Below are positions 1-11,284 of a stretch of 64,000 nucleotides of DNA, piece after piece (position 1 is the first letter of the stretch; each line of letters starts with the position of its first letter). Both the position numbers and the translations under genes were made by a program. Location of the stretch: positions 696,501 through 760,500 of the forward strand of contig JAODUP010000091.1 in assembly GCA_025642065.1 (NCBI GenBank), given 5' to 3'. A model generated the notes under the pieces. That model had not been told where the DNA came from, made no database searches, and worked only from the letters and a program-made list of their open reading frames with translations. Origin of the DNA: Paralvinella palmiformis. Taxonomy: Eukaryota > Annelida > Polychaeta > Terebellida > Alvinellidae.

Positions 1-110
1 ACAGCTGAGTGCACTGAGCCAGATATCGATCCACAGCTGAGTGCCCTGAGCCAAATGGCGATCCACAGCTAAGTGCACTGAGCCACACACTGATCTACAG
101 CTTATTTACA
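1..110. repeat. Minisatellite, 32-bp period
   Basis: Three and a half copies of a 32-bp unit (ACAGCTGAGTGCACTGAGCC followed by a variable GATC-containing part) start at 1, 33, 65 and 97. The array is cut by the window edge. Read on the minus strand it matches the unit of the array at 28.1 kb. Confidence 0.85.
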
Positions 111-1640
111 TATCTGTTAATAAACCTAGAGCTTCAAATCCTGACTTGGAAATTTTTGCTGCTCTATTCACAACACTTTGGGGGTGCCCCAATTCGTTGT
201 ATGACTTGGATCACATTATACAATAAATAAAAATCAGCGGAGAAAGATATAAAAGAAAAAAGATTTCACGTCCCAGTAACTAAAACACGTTCCAAGAAGA
301 GAAACACGTTCCAAGAAGAGAAAAACAACCCTGGAACAATTTGTTCTGTCAATAACCACCTTGGCCAGTATATCAAATTGTCGTCTATCTGCTGAAGAGC
401 CTTTTCAAAATTTCTTGACAGCTTCACCTTCTCCCAAAGTCGGCTCGGAAATGCTGCTCGTTCTATTGTTTTCATGTAGAGATAACAAATACCTGTAAGA
501 AGAGATGAAAAACCCTGTGACTTCTACATTCACTGGCACATCGCATGAATGGGGGGAGTCTGTGTCTCTTTTTATAGAAACACCAAAATGTTAAAATTAA
601 TGGTACAAAAATTAACCAAATTAAGCTAAATCACATTAAAAGGTTGGCATAATAAAAATGGCATACACCAACAATCTTCGTGAGAAAGGAATAAAAACAT
701 TTTAATTTGATCAAAAAGTAAAGTTACCAACTTCAATAGTTTCCGGCAGGTGTAGATGCCTTATGCAGAAAACGCGTATTTACATGATCTTAAATAACAT
801 TTTAAAGAATTTTTAAAACCCTGTGGTGTTTAAACCGAATAGACTCTCTTCGATATTGAACAAAGTAAACACCACAAATCTGCTTCCAATTTAGACTATT
901 TGCTCGGAGAAGGTTCTGACCGGAACGTTGTCGTACCCTTTTCTTCTCGTACTGTGGCATACTGACTGTTGGCCAGTGGACAGGATAGCCTGTTACACAG
1001 ACCCGTCAGATTGAATTCATTTCGACAGAACCTCTGTGTCTTTGTCCTAAAACAAAAATACATATGATCATGTAGAGCTTTCTGCTTAAATACTGAATGT
1101 GCAATCTAATAATAACTACTGCTGGCTAATGGTTATCCTTTAGAATATTGACAACATCCTCTTGCACTTAGTGAACGATTATACCATAGTAACAGAACCT
1201 GCTTAATCCACATGACATCACGTCAAGAACGAAGGAAATTATAGGAATAAAAACAATTCTCTGTGTATAAAGCTCTTTCTTCTACATCCTGATCAAGCAT
1301 GGCCACAAACCTGAAAACCAAAGATCAGGAGCACTCGACTACAACACAAACTGGATCTAGTAATCCAGCTCAATCATATACTGCTCCATGTGTCAACCTT
1401 TTCTGTACCGAATCCATAAGAGCAACATCTTGTTGTTACACTGAGAATACACAGTATCCAGTTTATATTTAGGGCATTAATATACAGGTTGTGATGTAAC
1501 CGAGTGTTACTACAGTCTGTCCGACATTCATTCTGGATACATAAACATGATCATTCTTACCCATCATTTACGATAAGGTATCTGTGTTTGATAATGAAAG
1601 AAATGGCATCAGTGTATTCCATCACATCTTGAGTTGTTTA
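111..1640. other. Unassigned AT-rich sequence
   Basis: No coding exon, RNA gene or recognisable element was seen. The 69-codon minus ORF near 266-475 has no family features. The 5' exon of the downstream 3BP2 gene was looked for here and not found. Confidence 0.5.
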
Positions 1641-1786
1641 GCATCTGGACTGGTCACACTTGGAATATGTGCCAGAGGCGCAATTGCTGAAGGGAACATA
1701 TCCCACGAACACAGCTATGAGCTGGATTCGAACCAACAATCTGGCGGTTTCTAGTACAGCGATCTAGCCTCTGCGCCATTAGAATA
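1641..1786 (-). repeat. tRNA-derived SINE (family 2)
   Basis: On the minus strand the head reads like a tRNA: an A-box-like TGGCGCAGAGGCTAG about 35 bases before a clean B box GGTTCGAATCC, followed by the family body GTTCGTGGGATATGTTCCC and a distal TGTGACCAGT. The same order of blocks is seen at 2640, 13810 and 30805. It is old and diverged. No target duplication was identified. Confidence 0.65.
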
Positions 1787-2639
1787 TCCTCCATCACATT
1801 TAGTAAGGACAGTAAAAAGTTTGGGAAAAATTCAGTTTAAAAAACACGTCTCTGCAAACACAGATTGGCCTTATTACTGCAAACAGTTTCTGGAATGAGT
1901 GCTACCCAAAATTACTGTTCTATGAGATAGTGTGACCAGATAATTCTGGAAATTGCTGATGTACAAGCTATTTAAGACATTGATATAGCCAATCTTGATA
2001 CAAAAGTTGGCTTACTGGACTTAGTCCACAGATTATGGTCTATTCAGATGCATTAGTACTCATAAATCTGAATAGTTTTTGAATACATATTTATTTTGAG
2101 AAGTTGTAAATAAGTATCTGAATACTGAATTTTATTTTAATATATTTGAATGAAGCACTAAATATATATATATATATTTTATTTATTATTACAAAGGCAT
2201 TAAATTTTCTTTTGGCAAAAATCTCAAGATATGTATGATTATAAGCTGATAATAGTAAGTGAATAATTCGGTGACCTCAAAGGCTATTCAAGCATCACTT
2301 TCCAAATAGTGGAAAGATGAGTTTTGTCCTGTGTGCTAATCTGACATTCATACCAGTTTCTAACAACATATATATTTATAAGTATTTCTTTCAAATAAAA
2401 ATGCTACACCCTGGAATTCCAATACAAGTATTTCAGCTTATTATGTGATAACATCATCAAGTGATCAACATACCTTGTTTGAAATGAGCAAAATGTTCCA
2501 TTGATGACACTCCAAATAACCTAAAAACGAAAATAATGGCACTATTAATTATCATAACAAACAGAACTGCTGAATAGGGTCATTAATAATCTACATACTA
2601 GGTGTTGTAGGTATGAAATGATTGGCTGGTAAGTTGATT
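1787..2639. other. Unassigned AT-rich sequence
   Basis: AT-rich with a short TA run at about 2163-2177. Nothing coding was recognised. Confidence 0.5.
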
Positions 2640-2792
2640 GGTTTGTATAGAATTGGCACAGGTCACATAGCCGGGCATAGAGCCGAGGGGAAACTCTCTC
2701 AGGGAACATCCTGCCAACCTAGGTAGGAGCCAGATTGTAACCCACAACCTGGAGATTTTCAGTGCAATGCCCTAACCACTACACTATACAGT
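2640..2792 (-). repeat. tRNA-derived SINE (family 2)
   Basis: Minus-strand head TAGTGTAGTGGTTAGGGCAT is A-box-like. It is followed by a B-box-like GGGTTACAATC and the body GGATGTTCCCTGAG, then CTATGTGACCTGTGCC. It is the same family as 1641-1786 and 13810-13962. Confidence 0.6.
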
Positions 2793-2818
2793 AATAATTA
2801 ACTACCACTGTACCAGAT

Positions 2819-3180
2819 GACAAATGCAGTGCTTTGTAAGTTGTGGTTGACTGGAATGATTTGATGCCAGAAAAAAAACCCAGAATGTTCAGTTGTCTGA
2901 TAATGGCTTTCACCAGCCCTGGGCATGCATGGGGTCAATTCCAAATCAACTTTTCCAATTCCAGTTTTTACTGACCCTTTTTTACCTAAGTACTTTTTAC
3001 CATGAGTAGGTACTCTGAGTACCTACTTGGAATACCAACTTTTTTGTAGGAAACTTCAATTCCAAATTGATCAATTCCATCTTTTTTAAATCAATTGATG
3101 AACAATCCCTATTCCGGAATTGAATTAACCCCATGTCTGGCCCTGGGCAGTCTTTAATGTCTATGCTTGTTATGATGTAT
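2819..3180. repeat. Dispersed repeat split by a MITE
   Basis: The flanks 2819-2923 and 3140-3180, joined with one copy of the 8-bp duplication removed, resemble the uninterrupted sequence at 4543-4690. Shared blocks include GTGCTTTG-AAGTTGTGG, GCCC-GGGCAG and TTAATGTCTATGC. Two copies of an unnamed repeat are therefore present, and the 2.9-kb one was later hit by the hAT MITE. Confidence 0.6.
2924..3139. mobile_element. hAT-type MITE, copy 1 (216 bp)
   Basis: The element runs from CATGCATGGGGTCAATTCC to an end that is its near inverse, AATTAACCCCATGTCTG. It is flanked by a perfect 8-bp target duplication, GCCCTGGG, at 2916-2923 and 3140-3147. An 8-bp duplication and a CAG-type terminus (mutated here on the left) are the hallmarks of the hAT superfamily. 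The interior is rich in AATTCC and carries the palindrome-like GAGTAGGTACTCTGAGTACC shared with the copies at 9.0 and 33.3 kb. There is no coding capacity. Confidence 0.85.
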
Positions 3181-3581
3181 ATTAGTGACATACATCCCAG
3201 TAACTTTCTTTTTGTTGATGCATATAGATGAAATGCCACACCACAGAATTAAAATAATTAATATCTCCGATCAGCAACTGATTCTTGTGTCGGTATCAGT
3301 ACATCATAACATTAATATATAATTATAATATAAGCGAACACTGTTACCAGAGATTGCTAAATATTACAAGAGTTCATGTGCTCTGATGGACAAGGCAAGC
3401 TCTTTCTTTAATTGTTTAAACCACATTGTGATTACCACCCTCTACTTAACAATAATATAATGATAGATCTATATGCCATAACAGGCACAGATATTAACTT
3501 ATGAAGTTGCCTGCCCTGTAGGGCAGGCAGGGTATGATTTTCACCTTCCCCCCCCCCCAAACAAATTCACCTACCCAGATT

Positions 3582-3788
3582 TCATGTTATGAAATATGCC
3601 AATAGGTTTACCAGTTCCCTACAATATGTTAATTCTGATATTATACGACACAATCCACCAGTTATATTGGGTATGTTATTGTTCAGGAGCCAGTCAGATT
3701 TAATTCTCTTCAAAGCTGAGAAGCCAAGTCTCTCACATTTTGTGCCAACAGCTTTTTTAGATGTCCTGGAGATTCCCAGTGGGATCAT
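3582..3788 (-). pseudogene. hAT transposase C-terminal remnant
   Basis: The 68-codon minus frame contains KCERLGFSALKRIKSDW. This resembles the hAT C-terminal dimerisation motif (CERxFSxLxRIKxxxR) of ZMYM or KIAA1586-type transposases. Downstream residues no longer match well, and no other part of a transposase is present. It is best read as a short transposon fossil. Confidence is moderate because only one motif supports it. Confidence 0.5.
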
Positions 3789-3829
3789 ACGATGTCGATT
3801 CTGTACGTATTACAGCCAAAAATAAAACA

Positions 3830-4888
3830 TTTTATTCCAAAATTTGAAGTTTGAGTTTCGCCAACACGACAATTGGAGTCTGCAATACCAGAAAAGCGCT
3901 CTGTCCGGATTCTGTTGTTTTCATCATAGTTTAACTTGGAGGCTTCCCTTACAATTTACATAAACTATTGTTGTTTTCATCGGTGTTAATACTATTTTTT
4001 AAACCAAACTTATCAGGACCAAGGAGGTGATACACCATCTTTAATCTCTATAGACGCTAGATCTACAAGAAACATGATGCGTAATAATTGACCAAGGGCG
4101 GGGGTTTCATATTACTGGCCAATGAAAAGAGCCGCTGTGACATGGCTCAACTACACACATACAAAGTTCTTCATGGTTTACCTTGTAAAGCAAAGATTTC
4201 ATATGTGTTAAGCGACAAAAAATGGAAAACATGTAAACATACGAGTATTATTCCATATGTGCAACTGTGTATGCGACAAAACAGATCGCTCCATGTAGAA
4301 ATTGGTGCAAATCAGATGGTTGAATCCAGAATTTTTTATTCAACGGTCTGATGGCTTTCCCAAGGAAAATAGGTCAGAAGGTGAGAGGGGTGTCCGAAAC
4401 ACATGGATACCGGAATGTTGCATACCCATTCCACATACATAGAATCTCGGCTTACTAAAGCATTGATATTACACTGTGTATATAACCAGTGAGAATTACG
4501 TTTACAGCTAATTCTTTTAGCCAATTGTGCAATACGATGTTGACAAATATGGTGCTTTGAAAGTTGTGGTTTGACCAGGACAATTATGTGGCAGATAAAC
4601 GGACCTGCCGGGTTGGACACAACATCAAAAACTTGTCCGACAGTAGTTGTCACCTGCCCCGGGCAGCCCTTAATGTCTATGCCTGCATAATCATTGAATG
4701 ATTGATAATAATAATACAGAAAAATAAACATCTACTAATTTTGTAGTTTCTTACCTAAAACAAGTAAAAGCCAAAGTTATTATATAATTTTCCAGTAAGT
4801 GCATTCCTATGCTTCCACAAATGATCCTTTTGATGAAAATAAACTCGAACATTAACAACTCATGAGCATGATATACAAAATTACATTA
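3830..4888. other. Unassigned sequence with one repeat copy
   Basis: It contains the uninterrupted repeat copy at 4543-4690. Two small ORFs (4088-4351 plus, 4336-4731 minus) overlap antisense and have no recognisable motif. Confidence 0.45.
4543..4690. repeat. Empty-site homologue of the 2.8-3.2 kb repeat
   Basis: This copy reads straight through CCTGCCCCGGGCAGCCCTTAA, where the 2.9-kb copy has the MITE bounded by GCCCTGGG on each side. It therefore shows the pre-insertion state with a single target copy. Confidence 0.6.
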
Positions 4889-6152
4889 GGGGAGAGGTGA
4901 GGAGGTTCGACCACCTTACACTTCTATGGTTTGATTTTAGTATACACGATACAGCAATCGGCAAGAAGTACTTTTCTGTTGGGCCCTTAATGTTCCTAAT
5001 AAGGCAATGTCACATGATCTGTGACCCAATTCAATGTCGTAAACGTTATTTACTTTTTGTTTCTTTTCATGATTGACATATCAGCATATATATATATATA
5101 TATAATACTTTATAAATTCATGCATTTACAAAAGACGTAATTTTTTTATTATCTAGTCTATCTATAACATCATTTATATTTAACATGGTACATCGATGAT
5201 GATCATTGATGTTTTATGGCCACTTTGTCCACATGGTAGGTTAAATAGGCTGAGTGACTCCAGAAGGTTATGAAGCCAAGTCAAAACACCCTTCAGATAT
5301 GCCCACACCGAGATTCGAATACGGGTGGTAGTGATCTGTGGTCCAACGCACTACCAGCTAGACCACGGAGGTGCCCCTTCATCATTTCACAAAACTGATC
5401 AATCTTTATTTCATCTCGTCCACAATTTGATTAATTTATTTGCAATAAATGAAGACCCATATTTACAGCATATCATAATATTACTATTTCATTTGTACAA
5501 AGAAAAAAACTAAATATGCATAGCTAACTAACAACAAATCAGAGGAAAAGTCTACCACAATATTGGGATTTGCGTCTGATGTAAATTAGGCTATAAAATG
5601 TCACATAATCGTCACATGATTCAGAAGGCTGTACCCCGAGAAAATTATCATACTAACAGTTTATGTAAATTAGAAATATGATCTTTATCTGACGACCCAT
5701 TTAGGATAGTGACACAGAAATTATAGTCTGCAAAGAGCGAATCGACAAAATGGAGGGGTGGATCAACCACTTTTGTTTCTCTTGTTATTTCTAAATTTAT
5801 TGACCTAAGCTTACATAAAAGGTACATTTGATTTCTACATACATTAATTGTTTGAAAGGATACCACACCATCAAAATCTAACACAAACTGAAAGGTGCGA
5901 ATGTTGCTTACAGACTTTAGAAATGTTGACACCTAGTCTAGTGGCAAAAGTTAGAATTTTGACACCCCCACTTTCAGTCGCTAATTGTTTTTTTTATAGT
6001 CACTAGTGTATTGTTTCAAAGTAAACATAAAACAATTAATCAGTGATATATTATGTCACAACCTAAAATTATTAAGTGTAATAAATAAAGAATAGAGGGT
6101 TTTAATGTTGTGGTCGATTCTCCCGCCTGGTCGAACCTCCCCACCTCTCCCC
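4889..6152. mobile_element. 1.26-kb TIR element flanked by TA
   Basis: The left end is GGGGAGAGGTGAGGAGGTTC. The right end, reverse-complemented, is GGGGAGAGGTGGGGAGGTTC, and both continue into GACCA, so the terminal inverted repeat is about 25 bp with one mismatch. Each end abuts TA (4887-4888 and 6153-6154), as expected for a Tc1/mariner-like or other TA-targeting element. Inside are a nested SINE (5194-5377) and a 94-codon minus ORF (5648-5932) that I do not recognise as a transposase. It is probably non-autonomous. Confidence 0.7.
5194..5377 (-). repeat. tRNA-derived SINE (family 1), nested
   Basis: It is a near full-length minus-strand copy. The head carries CACCTCCGTGGTCTAGCTGG and the B box GTATTCGAATCTC. 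The body runs from GTGGGCATATCTGAAGGGTG to GGCCATAAAACATCAATGAT with an ATC-rich tail. It lies inside the 4889-6152 element, so it inserted after that element. Confidence 0.8.
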
Positions 6153-6679
6153 TAGATTCAAGGATTGTGAAATAGCTAAGCAAATATTCTATTAATTACT
6201 TGTAATATCGCTCACTTATGTTGCTTTAAAATGGGCTATGACTTTCTATGACGGTCATCTATTTATTTTAAATTCGTTATAACAAAACATACCTCGTCGT
6301 GTTGCATGACTGTAGTAGAAAGATTGTGAGTTTGTTGTCAATAAATAACAATAATACTAGAGAAACTTAACCATGCTTTAAACGCTAACGGTTTACTATT
6401 TACTACAATAAATTACTCTCGCCCGATTGGTTGCATTCGGTATTTATCGTTTCGTACAAGTAGCTATAGAGATTTCGCCATAAATTTTCACATACTTGAT
6501 AGCAACGCAGATCGAATAAATCAAGCGAAATTCTTTTTATATTAACCGTTAATAAATTGCACATTAAAGAATTAAACTCTCTTAAATACTACGGTATTTA
6601 TATCCTGTAAATTATTATGAAAACTAGCGAAATTCAATAACAACACAGCTTCTTTAAAATACATGCAGCATAATATTCC

Positions 6680-6725
<46 letters not shown>

Positions 6726-6998
6726 TGGCAACGAGGCCATTATATCCTTTGTACAGTGTAAGCTATTAAATTGTGCCGAGAAAACAGTAATGTAGACAAC
6801 TTACACATAAATTGTGCCAGTGAGTGGCTTTCCTTGATACATGAAATATTTGTATATGAATACATTAATCAGCTGATTTGTGTTTGGGATAGAGCAAATA
6901 ATTGGGATAAAGTTAATTATAAAACATATTCGCAGATTAACACATTGAACTACAGTCGTTCAACTATTGTTTATGACTTATGTAACTATTACACTATA
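6153..6998. other. Unassigned AT-rich sequence with TA repeat
   Basis: Contains a TA microsatellite at about 6688-6721. The 95-codon plus ORF at 6771-7058 runs into a SINE tail and has no family features. Confidence 0.5.
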
Positions 6999-7086
6999 CA
7001 ATACCTTTGGAGGTCGCTCGGCCCATTTAGCCTACCAAGTGCACAAAAGTGGCCGTAAAACACAAATCATCATCATCATCATCATC
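6999..7086 (+). repeat. SINE family 1, 3' fragment
   Basis: Only the 3' body is present: ACCTTTGGAGGTCGCTCGGC through AAGTGGCCGTAAAACA, ending in seven ATC units. The tRNA-like head is absent, so it is a 5'-truncated copy. Confidence 0.8.
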
Positions 7087-8059
7087 TTCTAACTCAAAGT
7101 GATACATGTAAATGCAAAACTTATTGCCATGTTTTTCCTCACAACAACCTTTTTTATATCAAAAAGATTCCAGGTTTTCCATGCATTTTTTTAAAAATTC
7201 CATCCTTTTAAGGCCTTAATTTTTAACAAATGAAATTCCATGCTATTCAAGGATTTCCACGTCCCGTGCAAGCCCTGTCTTGCTAGTCATATAAAAAAGA
7301 GAATGTTAATGATGTGACATTTAACCATGCAGCTTCCAATCGCGCCACATCAACGACACAGATGCTAATGCGTGAAATAGATTATTCACATCAAAACGAT
7401 ACACTCACCAGGTGTTGAAGTAATTAACAGAGACGACGAACGAATTATTAACGACGACTTCTGATTTATGACATATACGTCTTAAAACGTATAACGTTGC
7501 CGTATAACTTTGCCGGTTAACTTTCTCTCGTGTCCTAATGTTTTCCTACAATATACACTAGTTCTGGCTAACCATTACAGGTTTATTCTCAACACGTGCT
7601 ATCTCCATTCCATCTAAACAACGGCCTATTGACTACACTGAATAACATACAATAAATCGGAAATGACCAATACAGTAGTGTAAAAGTCATAACGCAGAAA
7701 ACAAAACCAGCGGCCTACAAGTTATTAAAAATATGAAAATAGTCACATGAAATGGCCACACAGGTACCAACTATGTAAGTTTCAATGAACCCAAATGCAG
7801 AAGCTTCCATCTATTCAGCAGCTCAAATCAGAGATTACAATACCAGATGGAAACTGAGATATTAGACGACACTAGAATTGAGAAGGACTTGGTTGTATTT
7901 ATTGACGAGGAACTGAAATTATAAGTCGTGTCTTCAAGGCAGCCAAAAAGCATGATCACCTTCACATTTCTGGATACCGTCACCACGCCTAGTCTTTTCA
8001 CGACTATACGGTACGACCACACTGACACTTATAACATGGAAATGTAATCTGGCACCCAA
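7087..8059. other. Unassigned sequence
   Basis: Nothing coding was recognised. About 7110-7280 is a diverged repeat rich in TTCCA words, and part of it resembles 14610-14880 in inverse orientation. Confidence 0.4.
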
Positions 8060-8448
8060 GGTTTAGCCGTGACAGGGTAGAGATAGAATCAATCCAGAGA
8101 CGGGCCACCAAACTAATACCAGAGCTGAAGCATCTCCCATACGATAAGCGGCTATAGTCCTAACGTTACCATCATTACAACACCGTAGGAGAAGAGGGGA
8201 TTGACAGGGTAGATAGCAAGATATTTTTCGAGTTAAGTTCTGGATCAACCACCCGAGAACAGATGCAGCTAGAAGCTGGTAAAAAAAACATGCTAGATTG
8301 GGAATTCGGCAGTCAGAGAGTTGTAAACGACTGGAACTTCTTCCCAGCTGAAGTTATCGAAAACCCATCACTAAATAGTTTTAAATCTAGGTTTGGACCA
8401 TTTTCGGCTTACAGAGCAATACGATTTGCCATGATCACTATGATTTAA
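8060..8448 (+). pseudogene. CR1-like LINE 3' end, frameshifted
   Basis: Three reading-frame pieces keep the order found at the end of CR1-type reverse transcriptases. First is RVEIESIQRRATKLIPELKH (8070s), then LTLPSLQHRRRRGD (8160s, another frame), then SQRVVNDWNFFPAEVIENPS and LNSFKSRFG (8310-8400), with a stop at 8448. Frame changes and stops make it dead. Only about the last 130 codons of the element are present, as expected for a 5'-truncated retrocopy. Confidence 0.75.
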
Positions 8449-9000
8449 ATAAAGTGTGCTAGTCAAGACCGGAATAAACGATCAGGCAATGCCTCTATCG
8501 TTAAAATCATTTCAGGTCAGTGAGATCAATGGTTAAAATAATATCAGCCATGTAAAAACGATGCCTCCCCATCATCGTTTGTACTACATACCATAACTAC
8601 GCTGAAGTATCATTCTACTCTGAGGTATAAACAAGGAAGTTAAAACAGTTTGTTTAAATATTAATGTGTTAGATAAAGGTGTCTAAAATTTGCTGAAAGG
8701 TGATAAATACGTCGCCAAGACAACAACAGAGAAGTTGATATGTCATGACATTCGTGAAAATTGTAAGACAACATATTTATTTTACACTTACAGTAGTCTA
8801 GATCTAGACCAGACTCCCCTCTACTAGGCTCTAGTCTAGAGATTAAATTATTAGATCTAGATTAATTCATTAAACTAGATCTATATTATAGATCTAGTTT
8901 AATGTATAGACTATGCTATCTGACTAGTCTGTTTAAAGTTGAAAGCAAGAATTTTTTTTTTTTAATCTTATTAAATCATTTCACATTAGATATTTGTGGA
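8449..9000. other. Unassigned AT-rich sequence
   Basis: About 8800-8910 is a dense set of AGATCTAGA-like words (TCTAGATCTAGACC, TTAGATCTAGATTAA, ATAGATCTAGTTTAA), locally palindromic but without a recognised function. Confidence 0.4.
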
Positions 9001-9008
9001 ATTTACAT

Positions 9009-9608
9009 TAGACTCTTTTTTTTTTGCTTAATATTTTTTACCATGAGTAGATACTCCGAGTACCTGCTTGGAATACATACTCCGAGTAGTTTATATTCCA
9101 AGTAGGATTGTCATGGAAGAAATATTTCTGAAATAAAAACTTAAACGGTAAATTAATTTGTGGATTTAACTTTGGCTCCAGATTGGCATTCCCGGTGAGA
9201 CGATAAAATTAATTAATCCCTAAATAGCAATATCTCTATATAGATTACAGGTATGCTATGTGGTGGTGTCACAATGGCTAAATGCTCACTTGGGGTGCCA
9301 CAGTCAGTGTGTATATCTGATATATATATATATACATGTAAGTGTTAACATTGTAAAAATGGTATATGGTTCCAACAAATTGGTAACACCACATGTAAGT
9401 GTTAACATTGTAAAAATGGTATATTAATTTTTGGATTTAATTGTTTTGTAGGAAACCTCAAATTCAAAATTTCTTAATTCCAATTCAAGATTTCTCAATT
9501 CCAATTCAAAATTTCTCAATTCCAATTCATTTTTTTTTTAAATAATCAATTTCGGAATTGGAATTTACCATCAATTCCAATTCCGTAATTGAATTGACCC
9601 CATGTCTG
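9009..9608. mobile_element. hAT-type MITE, copy 2 (600 bp)
   Basis: The right end is GGAATTGAATTGACCCCATGTCTG. An identical 8-bp duplication, ATTTACAT, lies at 9001-9008 and 9609-9616. The left end begins TAGACTC and has lost the CAGACATGGGGTC core. Internal blocks (CATGAGTAGATACTCCGAGT; TAGGATTGTCATGGAAGAAA) match the copies at 16.6 and 33.3 kb. A TA run at about 9320 and a local repeat of ACATGTAAGTGTTAACATTG lie inside. Confidence 0.7.
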
Positions 9609-9616
9609 ATTTACAT

Positions 9617-9866
9617 GTATTATTATTGATTTGAATTTAGTATTTCTCTTGACTTCATATGAACTGAACTGAAATTTATTTTTAATTTACATGATCATGA
9701 TCATGATGATGTGCATGAATACAGTAGTTGAATAGATATAATGCATTAATACAAAATAATATTGCAATATACATGTAATTTAGATTTAGGGTATTAAAAG
9801 GGTTATGGACAATTCACCCTCAGTTGCATTAGCCCTGGATATAAATACACTATTCGCCCTTTATTT

Positions 9867-9910
<44 letters not shown>

Positions 9911-10356
9911 ATAAGTTGGTGATTTTAATGATAAACAGCTAGATAATCATGCAAGTATAAACTTGCACCATATATGTTGGCATGATTAATTATGTATATA
10001 ATATGTGGAACCCCACTATAATGGAATGCTCACTCATCTCATATTAACTTGTTTTAAATATTAAGTCTAAAATTATTTTCAATATTCAGTTTTAAATTGT
10101 TTTGAATATTTGGTAGTAAATTTTAGTTTATTTGTATTATTTTGATAGGTATTAAAATAAACATGCATGCATATATCGCTGTTTTCCCAGTTTGGACTGA
10201 GCAAATGTAAAGATGATGAATGATGTTTTACGGTGATGATTCTTGAGGGAAAATATAAAATGGGGCGAAACAAATTGACAGGTGAATAGTCCGGTTCCCG
10301 TATATTTTAAATATTAGTATAATCAGAAATAGAGCTAGATCTGTTTATTGTCATAT
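9617..10356. other. Unassigned AT-rich sequence with TA repeat
   Basis: A TA microsatellite lies at about 9871-9905. No coding sequence was recognised. Confidence 0.5.
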
Positions 10357-10364
10357 TTTGTTAT

Positions 10365-11276
10365 TAGGGCCAGAAAAATATTTCATCATCTCACTAGCCC
10401 AAGGTGGGCTAGTAAAATTTAAATCCACTAGCCCAACCAAATTTCTTACTAGCCCAACAAAGATTTACCAGCTATTAAAAGACTAACTTTTTTACTAGTC
10501 CGAACAAAACTGTGCTGGAATCTACAGCGAACACCAGATTGTAAATTTTAGTAATACAGACAATAATTATGTGTTTGTGGTTTTATTGATCCACACTCTA
10601 ACACAATACAAGTATAGTTCATCCAGTAATACATTATCAATGATATCCACAATCTGGTCAGTAATTTTCTTCTTGTGGCCATTAAGGTGATAAGGGAAGC
10701 CTACTGTTGTTTTATGAATCCAGCCATTTTGATACACTGCACAGGATTTGTCCACACAAATGCTAGTATTGCCAAAAAGAAGTAATATTTGTAAGCTTAT
10801 GTTGCAAACATTTATTTGTAGACAAAAATATTTGTTTCATCCGCCGTGTTTGAATACAAGCTTGATTGATTGTTGAACTCCAGTTTGAGAACTGTATTGA
10901 TTCCTATAAGATGTAGCCATTTTCCAAAGCAAACCTAAAATAATATCAGAATATAATATCATCTACTTATAATATTAACATAAAATTATTTACTCCTTTT
11001 TATTTGGCATGTTTTGTAAAATTATCAAGAGATTTTCTAGAGTTCTTGGTGGGACTAAATCGAGCAAGCCAAGAATTTCCATGCATTTGTCCACCATGAA
11101 GAGCTCCAAACCAGCCGAAAATCATTCTGTGGAAAACGAACTTGAGACTACCGCATATCTTGATCTTGCCTCAAAATGGTGGTAGCCCAGTCAGGCTGGT
11201 GTTTTAGACTACTAAGTAGCCCGAAGACAAAATCGACATGTCCCGCATGTCTGGGCTACCGATTTTTCCGGCCCTG
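10365..11276. mobile_element. Non-autonomous hAT element, ~0.9 kb
   Basis: The left end reads TAGGGCCAGAAAAATATTTC and the reverse-complemented right end CAGGGCCGGAAAAATCGGTA. These are typical short hAT termini. Flanks TTTGTTAT (10357-10364) and TTTGTTAC (11277-11284) form a 7/8 target duplication. Near both ends the word CTAGCCCA, or its complement, recurs many times, like hAT subterminal transposase-binding motifs. A 62-codon minus ORF inside is not recognisable. Part of the left subterminal region recurs at about 15190-15270. Confidence 0.75.
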
Positions 11277-11284
11277 TTTGTTAC

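Noticed and set aside
4088..4731. 87-codon plus and 131-codon minus ORFs
   Set aside because: They overlap, lack motifs, and the minus one runs into a dispersed repeat at 4543-4690.
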